Shown here: positions 7,590 to 13,817 of the stretch, in pieces
Layout: the number at the start of each line of letters is the position of its first letter
Numbering within the stretch: the stretch's first letter is position 1
NCBI GenBank assembly: GCA_964439135.1
Contig: CAYTNN010000122.1
Span: forward strand, 1-13,817
Direction: 5' to 3'
Source of the DNA: JAFGPJ01 sp964439135
GTDB taxonomy: Bacteria > Planctomycetota > Phycisphaerae > Sedimentisphaerales > Anaerobacaceae
DNA: 13,817 nucleotides
Program-made: the position numbers and the translations under genes
The notes under the pieces: generated by a model
Told to the model about the DNA's origin: nothing
The model's input: the letters and a program-made list of their open reading frames with translations, nothing else
Databases searched by the model: none

Positions 7590-7843
7590 CTAACCGACCC
7601 TGCCGTCACCGTCTATGTCGAGTCCGTGAATTTCTTCGAGCTTCTTTACGAGCTGGCGCATCGTGTTCTGCGTCAGTTGAAGCTGGTCTTCGAGGGCCTG
7701 GACTCGATCCTCGACCGTGTCGGTCATGTGGCGAGGGCATCTTGCCCTTGTTCCTTTCCGCCGGCAAGATGCCGGCGGGACGCAAGGCCGGGACGGCCTC
7801 GCCACATCAGGCCGGTTTGCACAACTTCCCAGAGAATGCCCAT
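7590..7843 (-). pseudogene. Small coiled-coil protein gene split by a palindromic element
   Basis: An ATG at 7843 with GAGGA (7849-7853) six bases upstream begins MGILWEVVQTGLM. The frame then enters the 78-bp element and stops at 7724-7726 after 39 codons. The second half starts at an ATG at 7725-7727, overlapping that stop as ATGA. It reads 45 residues to a stop at 7590: a heptad-like coiled coil (VQALEDQLQLTQNTMRQLV) ending in an acidic DIDGDGRVG tail like one calcium-loop half. Removing 80 bases rejoins the parts into a 57-residue protein starting with the same Met. The function is unknown and no family name is claimed. The gene lies 62 bases after the GMP-synthase-like gene on the same strand and may share its transcript. 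Either it is dead, or the second half is still made by stop/start coupling. Confidence 0.72.
7726..7807. repeat. Palindromic REP/MITE-like element, copy 1 (78-bp core)
   Basis: The 78-bp core (7728-7805) begins GTGGCGAGG and ends CCTCGCCAC. With the flanking AT on each side the terminal inverted repeats are 11 bp perfect. Three internal hairpins are visible: GGGCA/TGCCC (7735-7747), GCCGGC/GCCGGC (7760-7776) and GGCC/GGCC (7786-7798). Hairpins 1 and 2 share GGCATCTTGCC-type sequence and could cross-pair. The core is 74/78 identical to the reverse complement of 9750-9827. It has no coding capacity of its own, so it is non-autonomous. Insertion after AT with a 2-bp AT duplication explains the 80-bp net gain in the small gene. 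Confidence 0.85.
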
Positions 7844-7905
7844 TTTTGTCCTCAATTATGTTTACTTAATTCGTTACTGCAAAAATTCTTATTCAGCCGG
7901 ACGCA

Positions 7906-8868
7906 TCATACCACTTCAATTGTCGAAGGCGGCTTGCTGGCAATGTTGTACGTGACACTGACGACGCCGGGCACTTCCCTGGTAATCTCGCCGGCAAGGT
8001 CCTCCAGGACATCGAACGAGAGCCTTGTCGGCGTTGCGGTCCGTGCGTCGACGCTGTCCCAGCAGCGCAGCTCGATTTGCAGGCCGAAGTCTCGCTTGCC
8101 GTCGTGCATGCCTGTCACTCGGTCCTGATGGAGGATTGCCATGTACTGGAATGCGCCGGTGTCACTGAGCATCCGCTCGACGATAACGGTTGCCTTGCGG
8201 ACGGTTTCAATGCGCTCGGGTGTGACTTCACCGATTACGCGGGCGGCCAGCGCCGGGCCCGGGAACGGGATGCGCTCGAACAGCTCAATCGGCAGGCCGA
8301 GTGCCTTTCCGACTGTTCTTACGCCGTCCTTGCGAAGCTGAATGAGCGGCTCGATGATGCGGTAACCGAAGGCTTCCTGCGGGTCGATGCCGAGCTGCTC
8401 GAAGACATTGTGCTGCCGCTTGATACCGGCGACCGTCTCGTCAATGTCGGTCAGGATTGTGCCCTGGAGCAGGTGCTTGGCGCCGCTGTCCCTGACGAGC
8501 CGGCCGAATACGTTTTTATAGAAGGTCTGGGTAATGGCCTCGCGTTTTTCTTCCGGATCCGTTACGCCCTCGAGAGCGGCGAAAAATTCTTTTCGAGCGT
8601 CGACTACTTCGACGGTGACGCCGAGCTTTTGGAAAAAGCCCACGACCTGTTCGGGTTCACCCTCGCGCATGAGGCCGTTTTCCACGAAGACAGTTTTCAG
8701 GTTTTTACCCAGTGCGCGATGTCCGAGCATTGTAACTGCGGACGAATCGACGCCTCCCGAAAGCGCGTTGATCGCCGTTCCGTTGCCGACGGCGTCTTTG
8801 ATTTCCTTGACTTTCTCGCTGATGAAGTCCTCGGTATTAAGCTCCTGTACGGCGATCTCAGTAGTCAT
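7906..8868 (-). CDS. GMP synthase-type ATP pyrophosphatase subunit (GuaA C-terminal half), stand-alone
   Basis: The product is 320 residues. In GMP synthase this half activates XMP with ATP and accepts ammonia to make GMP. The start is firm: AAGGAGGT lies six bases before the ATG. The PP-loop is intact (SGGVDSS, residues 37-43). Other family signatures are VFVENGLMREGE, GVTDPEEKREAI, LLQGTILTD, IIEPLIQLRKDGVR, IPFPGPALAARV (about 200-211) and a KPPSTIE end. The N-terminal class-I glutaminase domain of usual bacterial GuaA is absent, and no partner amidotransferase is in the window. The size matches the two-subunit archaeal form. Some positions differ from canonical GuaA: KRQHNV rather than KSHHNV, PGPAL rather than PGPGL, and TIEVV rather than TIEWE. 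It may be true GuaAb or a diverged paralogue with another substrate, so no gene symbol is given. Confidence 0.82.
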   Translation of the reverse strand: MTTEIAVQELNTEDFISEKVKEIKDAVGNGTAINALSGGVDSSAVTMLGHRALGKNLKTVFVENGLMREGEPEQVVGFFQKLGVTVEVVDARKEFFAALEGVTDPEEKREAITQTFYKNVFGRLVRDSGAKHLLQGTILTDIDETVAGIKRQHNVFEQLGIDPQEAFGYRIIEPLIQLRKDGVRTVGKALGLPIELFERIPFPGPALAARVIGEVTPERIETVRKATVIVERMLSDTGAFQYMAILHQDRVTGMHDGKRDFGLQIELRCWDSVDARTATPTRLSFDVLEDLAGEITREVPGVVSVTYNIASKPPSTIEVV

Positions 8869-9136
8869 GTGTTGACCTCCTTATAATATTTTGCACGACG
8901 CCTAACGTGGACATAACCGTTGCCGCGGGCTCGGCGTCCGTTTACAGCCGCAGATCCGGTTCTTACAATCCGCAGGGACAGCGTCAGTCAAGCCGCCCGT
9001 TTACGGTGCTCGGCAGGCAGTTTAACCGCAGTCCTGTCGTTTTGTCAAGAAATGCTGCCGGGTAAATCTCGACGTTATATTTCGTTCTCTCGAACTCGGG
9101 ATTGTTTATTCGTTTGCTTTGACGTACAATGGATTT
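8869..9136. other. Divergent intergenic region between the GMP-synthase-like gene and mfd
   Basis: This stretch is 268 bases long and has no supportable gene or RNA. It holds the GMP-synthase-like ribosome binding site (complement of 8875-8882) next to an AT-rich stretch (8881-8892) that could contain its -10 box. The candidate mfd promoter lies at 9102-9130. The GC-rich middle shows no clear structure. Confidence 0.4.
9102..9130 (+). promoter_or_regulatory. Candidate mfd promoter, suggesting a leaderless mRNA
   Basis: TTGTTT (9102-9107) and TACAAT (9125-9130) are 17 bases apart, a good sigma-70 spacing with a near-consensus -10. The predicted start of transcription, about seven bases after the -10, falls on the mfd ATG at 9137. 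No Shine-Dalgarno precedes that ATG, which agrees with leaderless translation. Confidence 0.5.
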
Positions 9137-12100
9137 ATGGAGCTTGGGCGCGACAGGACCGTTCAAGAGATACTCACTCGGCTTGAAAGTGCCGCCGGCA
9201 GCGAAAAGGCGGTCATGGTCGAGGGGACGTGGGGGTCGTTTGGGTCGATGCTGGTAGCTTACATATCTGAAAGCACCGGTCGGCCGATTCTATACGTCCG
9301 TCCGCATATTGACGATGCCGACAAGGCCGGCGACGATTTGCATACCTTTACAGGCAAGCCGATTGAGGCCTTCGGAGCATGGGAGGGCGAAGAAGACCTG
9401 GCGGACGCCACTGATGAAATTCGAGCCCAGAGGCTCGTGCTCGTCTCTCGTATCTCGTCGCTCGGATCACGGGTCACGGATCACGGGTCACGACTAATCG
9501 TTCCGGCGTCGATCCAGTCGATTTGTCAGCCGATACCTAAGCCCGAAGCGATAGAGGCGGGCAGTCTTCAGTTGGAAGTTGAAAGGCAAGTCTCGCCGGA
9601 AACTGTGGTTGAGTGGCTTGTTGAAAATGGATTCGAGCGCACCGAGAGGGTCGATTTGCCGGGCCAGTTTGCCCGCCGCGGCGGGATCGTTGATATTTAT
9701 GCTCCGCTGGTAAACGAAATAGTGTGGCAGCCTCATCCTGATGCCGTCTGTGGCGAGGCCGTCCCGGCCTTGCGTCCCGCCGGCATCTTGCCGGCGCCAG
9801 AGAACAAGGGCAAGATGCCCTCGCCACATGGGGATGGCCATCCCCAAGCTTCGCTTGAGGCTGCCACACATTCAGAGGGTGCCGAGGCGCTTCGAATCGA
9901 CTTTTTCGGCGATACGATCGAAAGCATTCGCGAGATCGATCTGGATACGATGCGGTCGAGCCGGCAGATAAAGAGCATCAGAATCGTTTCGGCGGTGTGC
10001 GGAACCGACGCGTGGCAAAGAGAGCTTTTTATAAATATTCTGCCGAAAGATACGATTATCGTTTTCGAAGAGCCGGGCGAAATCGAAGAGGTTGCAAAGG
10101 TCTATCTGGAAAGAGCGGAAGATCCGGCCCGGCTTTATAACTGGGGGGACATTTACAAGGCGGCGAGTCATTTCACACAGCTTCATATCTGCAGATTCGC
10201 CACAGCCCAATCGGAAGATTTTCTTAAGGTTGATGTCAAAAGCGTGCAGCAGTTTCAGCACAAGGCAACTTCGGTATGGGCCGGACATAAGGCGGCTCTC
10301 GAGGCATTACTGGCCGAAGCGAAACAGGGCAGGGAAGTGTTGCTGTACTGTGAAAGCTCGGCGGAAATCAAACGTGTGGGAGAAATTGCGGCGGACATCG
10401 ACAAAAAAATTCCGGCGGGATTCAAGCTGCTGCCGGGTTTCATCCACCAGGGCTTCGTCGTCGATTCGCTCGATACGATTATCATCAGTCACCACGAACT
10501 GTTCGGGCAGTACGCACTGAGAAGAAGGCGCAGGCCGACGCGGATTAGCTCGCCTGTCGATACGCTCAGCGATTTGCAGGAGGGCGATTATGTCGTTCAT
10601 GCTTCGTACGGCATCGGCAGGTTTTCCGGCGTTAAAACGATACAGGAAAAGGGCGGCACGAATGAGTACCTGACGCTTGAATATGCCGACGGCGTGAAAA
10701 TCCAGGTCTCGGTTCGTAATATTGCGCTCGTTCAGAAATATATCGGGACAAGTCCGAAACGGCCGACTTTAAGCAAGGTCGGCTCGAAACGATGGCAGAA
10801 GCAGAAAGACAAAGTGGCGAGTTCCGTTCGGGACCTCGCCGCCGAGCTGCTCGAAGTTCAGGCCAAGCGCCAGGGGGCGGGAGGCATCGCGTTTGGAAAA
10901 GATTCGAACTGGCAGGTGGAATTCGAAGAATCTTTTGCCTATCAGGAGACACCCGATCAGACCACCGCGGCCGAGCAAATCAAAGCGGACATGCAGCAGG
11001 GCGTGGTTATGGACAGGCTGCTTTGCGGCGACGTGGGCTACGGCAAGACGGAGCTTGCGATGCGAGCGGTGTTCAAGGCCGTCGAGAACGGAAAGCAGGT
11101 TGCCGTCCTGACGCCCACGACGGTGTTGTGTGTGCAGCACGGCAGGACTTTTACCGAGCGGTTCGCGGACTTTCCCATCTGCATCGAGGTTCTTAACCGC
11201 TTTAAGACGTCAAAGCAGGCGAGGGACATTATCGCGCGGACAAGAGCGGGCAGGGTCGATGTGCTGATAGGGACGCATCGGCTGCTCAGCGGCGACGTGC
11301 GTTTCAAGGACCTGGGACTTTTGATTATCGACGAGGAGCAGCGATTCGGCGTCGAGCATAAGGAAAAGCTCAAGAGACTGCGAGTAAACGTGGACATTCT
11401 GACGATGACGGCCACGCCGATTCCGCGGACGCTGCACATGTCGCTGCTGGGCTTGCGTGACATTAGCTCGCTGGGGACGCCGCCGCTGGACAGGCGCAGT
11501 ATAGTGACAACCGTGACCGCCTACAATAAGGAGCTTATAAAGAAGGCGATTTACCGCGAATTGAACCGGCAGGGACAGGTGTTTTTTCTGCACAACCGGG
11601 TCAGGTCGATCGAGAAAAAGGCCTGGGAGATTCAGAAGCTCATGGGCGACATAAAGATTACCATCGCTCACGGCCAGATGGCCAAGAGCGAGCTTGAGAA
11701 GGCGATGATTGAATTTGTGACCGGCCGGACCGATGTGCTCGTATGCACGACGATTATCGAATCGGGACTGGATATTCCGAACGCGAATACGATTTTCATC
11801 AATGACGCGGACCGGTTCGGCCTGGCGGAACTGCACCAGCTTCGCGGCAGGGTGGGCAGGTATAAGCACCGGGCGTATGCTTATATGCTGCTGCCGATGT
11901 CACGGACGATTACACCGTTGGCGGCCAAACGCCTAAAAGCGATCGAGGAATATTCGCATTTGGGGGCGGGCTTTCGAATTGCCCTGCGGGATTTGGAAAT
12001 CCGCGGCGCTGGCAACATCCTCGGCTCCGAGCAGTCGGGACACATCCAGACGGTGGGCTACCAGATGTATTGCGAGCTGCTCACCGATGCGGTTAAACAA

Positions 12101-12556
12101 ATGAAGAACGAGCCTGTTGAACCGATACCTACAGCGGTCGTCGACCTGGGCTTTGCCACTTATATACCGAAAAATTACGTTCCGATTAACCGGCACCGGA
12201 TGGATGTCTATCGTAAAATAGCCGTGGCGAGAACAGATGAGGATCTGGAGCAGATCAAGGGCGAATTAGCGGATGTGTATGGATCTCTCCCGGATGATGT
12301 CGGATTGCTGCTGGATTTGGCGGAGCTTCGAATTAAAGCGAGCAGGCGTAATATTAAAAGCATCGTCGCTTCCGGCCAGGATTTGATATTTTCATTCGAG
12401 AAGGATCATAGCGACAATGAGCAGGCCCTGTTTGCAAATGTTTCGGGTGAGGTTCGCATCCCGGGCCCGAAAGTAGTATATTTGCATTTAGCGAAAAATT
12501 ACTTCGAGCCGAGAACACTGATAAACGTCCTGCGAAAGATTTTTACCACAAATTGA
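9137..12556 (+). CDS. mfd: Transcription-repair coupling factor Mfd
   Basis: The product is 1139 residues, close to the usual Mfd length. It displaces RNA polymerase stalled at DNA damage and recruits UvrA. Residues 1 to about 400 are the UvrB-like part (QFARRGGIVDIYAPL, IDFFGDTIESIREID). The CarD-like RNA-polymerase interaction domain is at about 480-540 (EGDYVVHASYGIGRF). The helicase motor has Walker A GDVGYGKTE (about 631-639), IIDEEQRFG, TATPIPRTLHMSLLG, ESGLDIPNANTI and QLRGRVGRYKHRAYAY. The C-terminal TRCF domain follows (about 990-1110). The ATG at 9137 is preferred to an upstream TTG at 9119 because it fits the promoter. Two oddities lie in the UvrB-like part: residues about 196-244 come from a palindromic repeat insertion (GILPAPENKGKMPSPH), and residues about 110-119 from a 14-bp tandem repeat. 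The motor motifs look intact, so the protein is probably functional. Confidence 0.96.
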   Translation: MELGRDRTVQEILTRLESAAGSEKAVMVEGTWGSFGSMLVAYISESTGRPILYVRPHIDDADKAGDDLHTFTGKPIEAFGAWEGEEDLADATDEIRAQRLVLVSRISSLGSRVTDHGSRLIVPASIQSICQPIPKPEAIEAGSLQLEVERQVSPETVVEWLVENGFERTERVDLPGQFARRGGIVDIYAPLVNEIVWQPHPDAVCGEAVPALRPAGILPAPENKGKMPSPHGDGHPQASLEAATHSEGAEALRIDFFGDTIESIREIDLDTMRSSRQIKSIRIVSAVCGTDAWQRELFINILPKDTIIVFEEPGEIEEVAKVYLERAEDPARLYNWGDIYKAASHFTQLHICRFATAQSEDFLKVDVKSVQQFQHKATSVWAGHKAALEALLAEAKQGREVLLYCESSAEIKRVGEIAADIDKKIPAGFKLLPGFIHQGFVVDSLDTIIISHHELFGQYALRRRRRPTRISSPVDTLSDLQEGDYVVHASYGIGRFSGVKTIQEKGGTNEYLTLEYADGVKIQVSVRNIALVQKYIGTSPKRPTLSKVGSKRWQKQKDKVASSVRDLAAELLEVQAKRQGAGGIAFGKDSNWQVEFEESFAYQETPDQTTAAEQIKADMQQGVVMDRLLCGDVGYGKTELAMRAVFKAVENGKQVAVLTPTTVLCVQHGRTFTERFADFPICIEVLNRFKTSKQARDIIARTRAGRVDVLIGTHRLLSGDVRFKDLGLLIIDEEQRFGVEHKEKLKRLRVNVDILTMTATPIPRTLHMSLLGLRDISSLGTPPLDRRSIVTTVTAYNKELIKKAIYRELNRQGQVFFLHNRVRSIEKKAWEIQKLMGDIKITIAHGQMAKSELEKAMIEFVTGRTDVLVCTTIIESGLDIPNANTIFINDADRFGLAELHQLRGRVGRYKHRAYAYMLLPMSRTITPLAAKRLKAIEEYSHLGAGFRIALRDLEIRGAGNILGSEQSGHIQTVGYQMYCELLTDAVKQMKNEPVEPIPTAVVDLGFATYIPKNYVPINRHRMDVYRKIAVARTDEDLEQIKGELADVYGSLPDDVGLLLDLAELRIKASRRNIKSIVASGQDLIFSFEKDHSDNEQALFANVSGEVRIPGPKVVYLHLAKNYFEPRTLINVLRKIFTTN
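9464..9491 (+). repeat. Two perfect 14-bp tandem repeats inside mfd
   Basis: GGATCACGGGTCAC is repeated exactly at 9464-9477 and 9478-9491. A degenerate CTCGT-rich run (9435-9463) precedes it. It encodes GSRVTDHGSR-type residues between RLVLVSRI and IVPASIQSI of Mfd, where family members normally show no such linker. Confidence 0.8.
9722..9869. repeat. Palindromic REP/MITE-like element, copy 2, nested in an outer inverted repeat within mfd
   Basis: The core 9750-9827 is the inverted second copy of the 78-bp element at 7728-7805, with four differences, all in the loop near TTGTTC. It adds 26 codons in frame with no stop. Around it a 14-bp perfect inverted repeat (GTGTGGCAGCCTCA at 9722-9735, reverse complement at 9856-9869) and a 16-bp palindrome GGGGATGGCCATCCCC (9830-9845) make a larger composite. 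The codons lie between VDIYAPL and IDFFGD of the UvrB-like part, where most Mfd proteins have a short link. Confidence 0.85.
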
Positions 12557-12579
12557 TAAATACGGACAGGAGAACAAAC

Positions 12580-13602
12580 ATGGAGTGCAGAGGAAGAAAA
12601 CTTGCGGTTTTGGCTTTGGTTATGCTGTTATTGACGATTTGTTATGGGCAGACTTCGATTATCGAAGGCGTCTCGCCGCTGGATGAGCTGCCGGGATATA
12701 TAAAGCAGGTAACGCACTTCGGCCAGAGGGCGGACTTTTCGCACGATGGCAAGCGCATTCTTTTTCTCGAAAAGACTTTCGGCGATGTTTATGAAGTGGA
12801 ATTGGGCACGAAAATAATTCGTCCGATGACACATCGCTACTATCATGAGGGTTATACGCGCGCGCTGTATCTGGCTAATGGTGACATTCTGCTTTCGGGA
12901 GCGCGGAAGTTCGATACTCACGATCCGCAGGCGAGCCGGAGCGAGAAAAATGCGGAACTGTGGATTTTGAAGAAGGATCTCTCTGGCCCGCCGGTTCCTT
13001 TGGGCGCGAAATGCTCCGAGGGCCCGGCGGTCTCACGCAGGGGTATGCGAATCGCCTGGACGCAGGGTGGGGCATTTTATATGGCGGATATCGTCTATGA
13101 GAACGGCAAGCCTGGACTCGCGAACAGGAAAAAGATTCTGGACAAGCGGGATTTGCCTTTTGAGACGGGGCTTGAGACGCAGAACTTTCGGCCGCCGGAT
13201 GAGAAAGAGCTGATATTCAGCGCGTACGGTTATCAGGGCACGGAAGTCATGGGGCTGGATATCGAGACCGGCAAGGTGGTCAACTATTCGCAGGCGCCGA
13301 ATCAATATGATGAGCCGGAAGGCATTTTTCCCGATGGCAAACACACGCTGGTCGAGTGTGATAAGCACAATCGCAAGGGCACGCAATACATCGATATTTA
13401 TAAACTGGCGCTGGACGGTTCGGCACGGACAGAGCGGGTGACGCTTTTTTCGAACTATGCCGGTTACAAGGCCTCGAATCCTGTGGTAAGCGACGACGGC
13501 CGGTATATGGCGTTTCAGTTTGCTAAAAGGGGAGATATGGCCGGAGTCGGGAGGGGTATTTTGGTTTTTGATTTAGAGAGCTACGTGAAAGCAGAAAAAT
13601 AG
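12580..13602 (+). CDS. Exported TolB/PD40-like beta-propeller protein
   Basis: The product is 340 residues. AGGAGA (12568-12573) sits six bases before the ATG at 12580. The N-terminus is a signal peptide (RGRKLAVLALVMLLLTICYG, cut probably after Gly23). A lipobox is unlikely because Ile precedes the Cys. The rest shows PD40/WD40-like beta-propeller blades: RADFSHDGKRILFLEK, PAVSRRGMRIAWTQGG, EPEGIFPDGKHTLVECDK and NPVVSDDGRYMAFQFAK, with intervening strands such as ELIFSAYGYQGTEVMGLDIETG. No catalytic residues are recognisable, and a periplasmic or surface binding role is inferred. The gene begins 23 bases after the mfd stop with no terminator between, so it is probably co-transcribed with mfd. 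A functional link to repair is not implied. An in-frame TTG at 12553 is a poorer start. Confidence 0.8.
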   Translation: MECRGRKLAVLALVMLLLTICYGQTSIIEGVSPLDELPGYIKQVTHFGQRADFSHDGKRILFLEKTFGDVYEVELGTKIIRPMTHRYYHEGYTRALYLANGDILLSGARKFDTHDPQASRSEKNAELWILKKDLSGPPVPLGAKCSEGPAVSRRGMRIAWTQGGAFYMADIVYENGKPGLANRKKILDKRDLPFETGLETQNFRPPDEKELIFSAYGYQGTEVMGLDIETGKVVNYSQAPNQYDEPEGIFPDGKHTLVECDKHNRKGTQYIDIYKLALDGSARTERVTLFSNYAGYKASNPVVSDDGRYMAFQFAKRGDMAGVGRGILVFDLESYVKAEK

Positions 13603-13615
13603 CTGGATAAATAGA

Positions 13616-13771
13616 ATGCAAAATCATATCGAGCGTAAAACGTTAGCAAACGTTATACGAAATGTTTCCCTGCCCAACTTCACATTTAAGGCCATTCAAT
13701 CGACAGACGCCGGACAAATGCCTAAACAACTATTTTTTGCTCTTGCTGCCTTGTTTAGCAAGAGCCAATAA
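13616..13771 (+). CDS. Doubtful small ORF of 51 codons downstream of the propeller gene
   Basis: An ATG at 13616 opens 51 codons to TAA at 13769-13771. The peptide has a basic N-terminal part (HIERKTLANVIRNV) and a hydrophobic C-terminal stretch (LFFALAALFSK). No Shine-Dalgarno is evident, and no family is recognised. The end of the ORF coincides with a strong hairpin (13739-13765), whose symmetry could by itself create the apparent coding. It is listed only because it fills the otherwise empty tail. Confidence 0.22.
   Translation: MQNHIERKTLANVIRNVSLPNFTFKAIQSTDAGQMPKQLFFALAALFSKSQ
13739..13765. other. Perfect 9-bp stem hairpin in the window tail
   Basis: GCTCTTGCT (13739-13747) pairs perfectly with AGCAAGAGC (13757-13765) across a 9-base loop. 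It lies 137 bases after the propeller gene. There is a T run before it but none after it on either strand, so it is not a classical intrinsic terminator. It could still protect a 3' end. Nearby, AACGTTA occurs twice (13639-13645, 13649-13655) with a 10-bp period. Confidence 0.5.
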
Positions 13772-13817
13772 GCGAGGCCGAAAGATTAATCACCTACGAA
13801 TCTGGTTAAATGAATAA

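Noticed and set aside
7735..7798. Element copy 1 as an intrinsic terminator between dprA and the convergent gene
   Set aside because: The hairpins are strong, but no T run follows on either strand, and the sequence is a dispersed repeat found also inside mfd.
7728..7805. CRISPR repeat or spacer unit
   Set aside because: There are only two copies, 2 kb apart and inverted, with no regular spacing and no cas genes. The internal hairpins fit a REP/MITE-type element.
8077..8886. 269-codon plus-strand ORF opposite the GMP-synthase-like gene
   Set aside because: It is the antisense shadow of a gene with an intact PP-loop and perfect ribosome site, and its protein resembles no family.
8920..8990. 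tRNA-like GC-rich stretch in the mfd upstream region
   Set aside because: No acceptor stem or complete T-arm/anticodon arrangement could be drawn on either strand.
8900..9040. Integron attC site starting at GCCTAAC (8900-8906)
   Set aside because: No matching GTTRRRY end or paired inner arms were found at a suitable distance, and there is no integrase or cassette structure nearby.
11210..11869. 219-codon minus-strand ORF within mfd
   Set aside because: It is antisense to the conserved Mfd motor motifs and has no ribosome site or domain signature.

Overview
The window looks like a piece of a Planctomycetota genome, most likely a Phycisphaerae/Sedimentisphaerales-type relative. This is inferred from gene content, not from a marker gene. 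It holds a secreted protein ending in a dockerin-like repeat, an H-X9-DG pseudopilin, a 975-residue exported multi-domain beta-sandwich protein, and compact palindromic repeats sitting inside genes.

Layout. 1-303: a cobalamin riboswitch, cut off at its 5' side by the window edge, followed by an intrinsic terminator. 381-2126: a secreted DUF4465 + second beta-domain + dockerin-like protein under that leader. 2116-2973: an overlapping pseudopilin-like gene. 3018-6035 (minus): a large exported protein with its own terminator, a candidate promoter and a long 5' leader. 6429-7583 (plus): dprA. 7590-7843 (minus): a small coiled-coil gene split by a 78-bp palindromic element. 7906-8868 (minus): a GMP-synthase-type ATP pyrophosphatase without a glutaminase domain. 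9137-12556 (plus): mfd, carrying a second, inverted copy of the same element in frame and a short tandem repeat. 12580-13602 (plus): an exported TolB/PD40-like propeller, probably co-transcribed with mfd. 13603-13817: a tail with a doubtful 51-codon ORF and a strong hairpin.

How the parts relate. The first two genes form a B12-controlled surface module. The riboswitch and terminator should shut off the DUF4465 protein and, by overlap, the pseudopilin when cobalamin is plentiful, which fits a role in corrinoid capture at the cell surface. dprA and mfd are chromosomal DNA-handling genes, and they make the region look like ordinary chromosome rather than an island.

The most unusual feature is repeat invasion of coding sequence. 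Two copies of one 78-bp palindromic element (74/78 identical, opposite orientation) lie about 2 kb apart. One broke a small gene by an 80-bp net insertion and left an ATGA stop/start overlap. The other is read through in frame in mfd. Shorter repeats also shape the mfd N-terminal region and the junction of the two B12-controlled genes.
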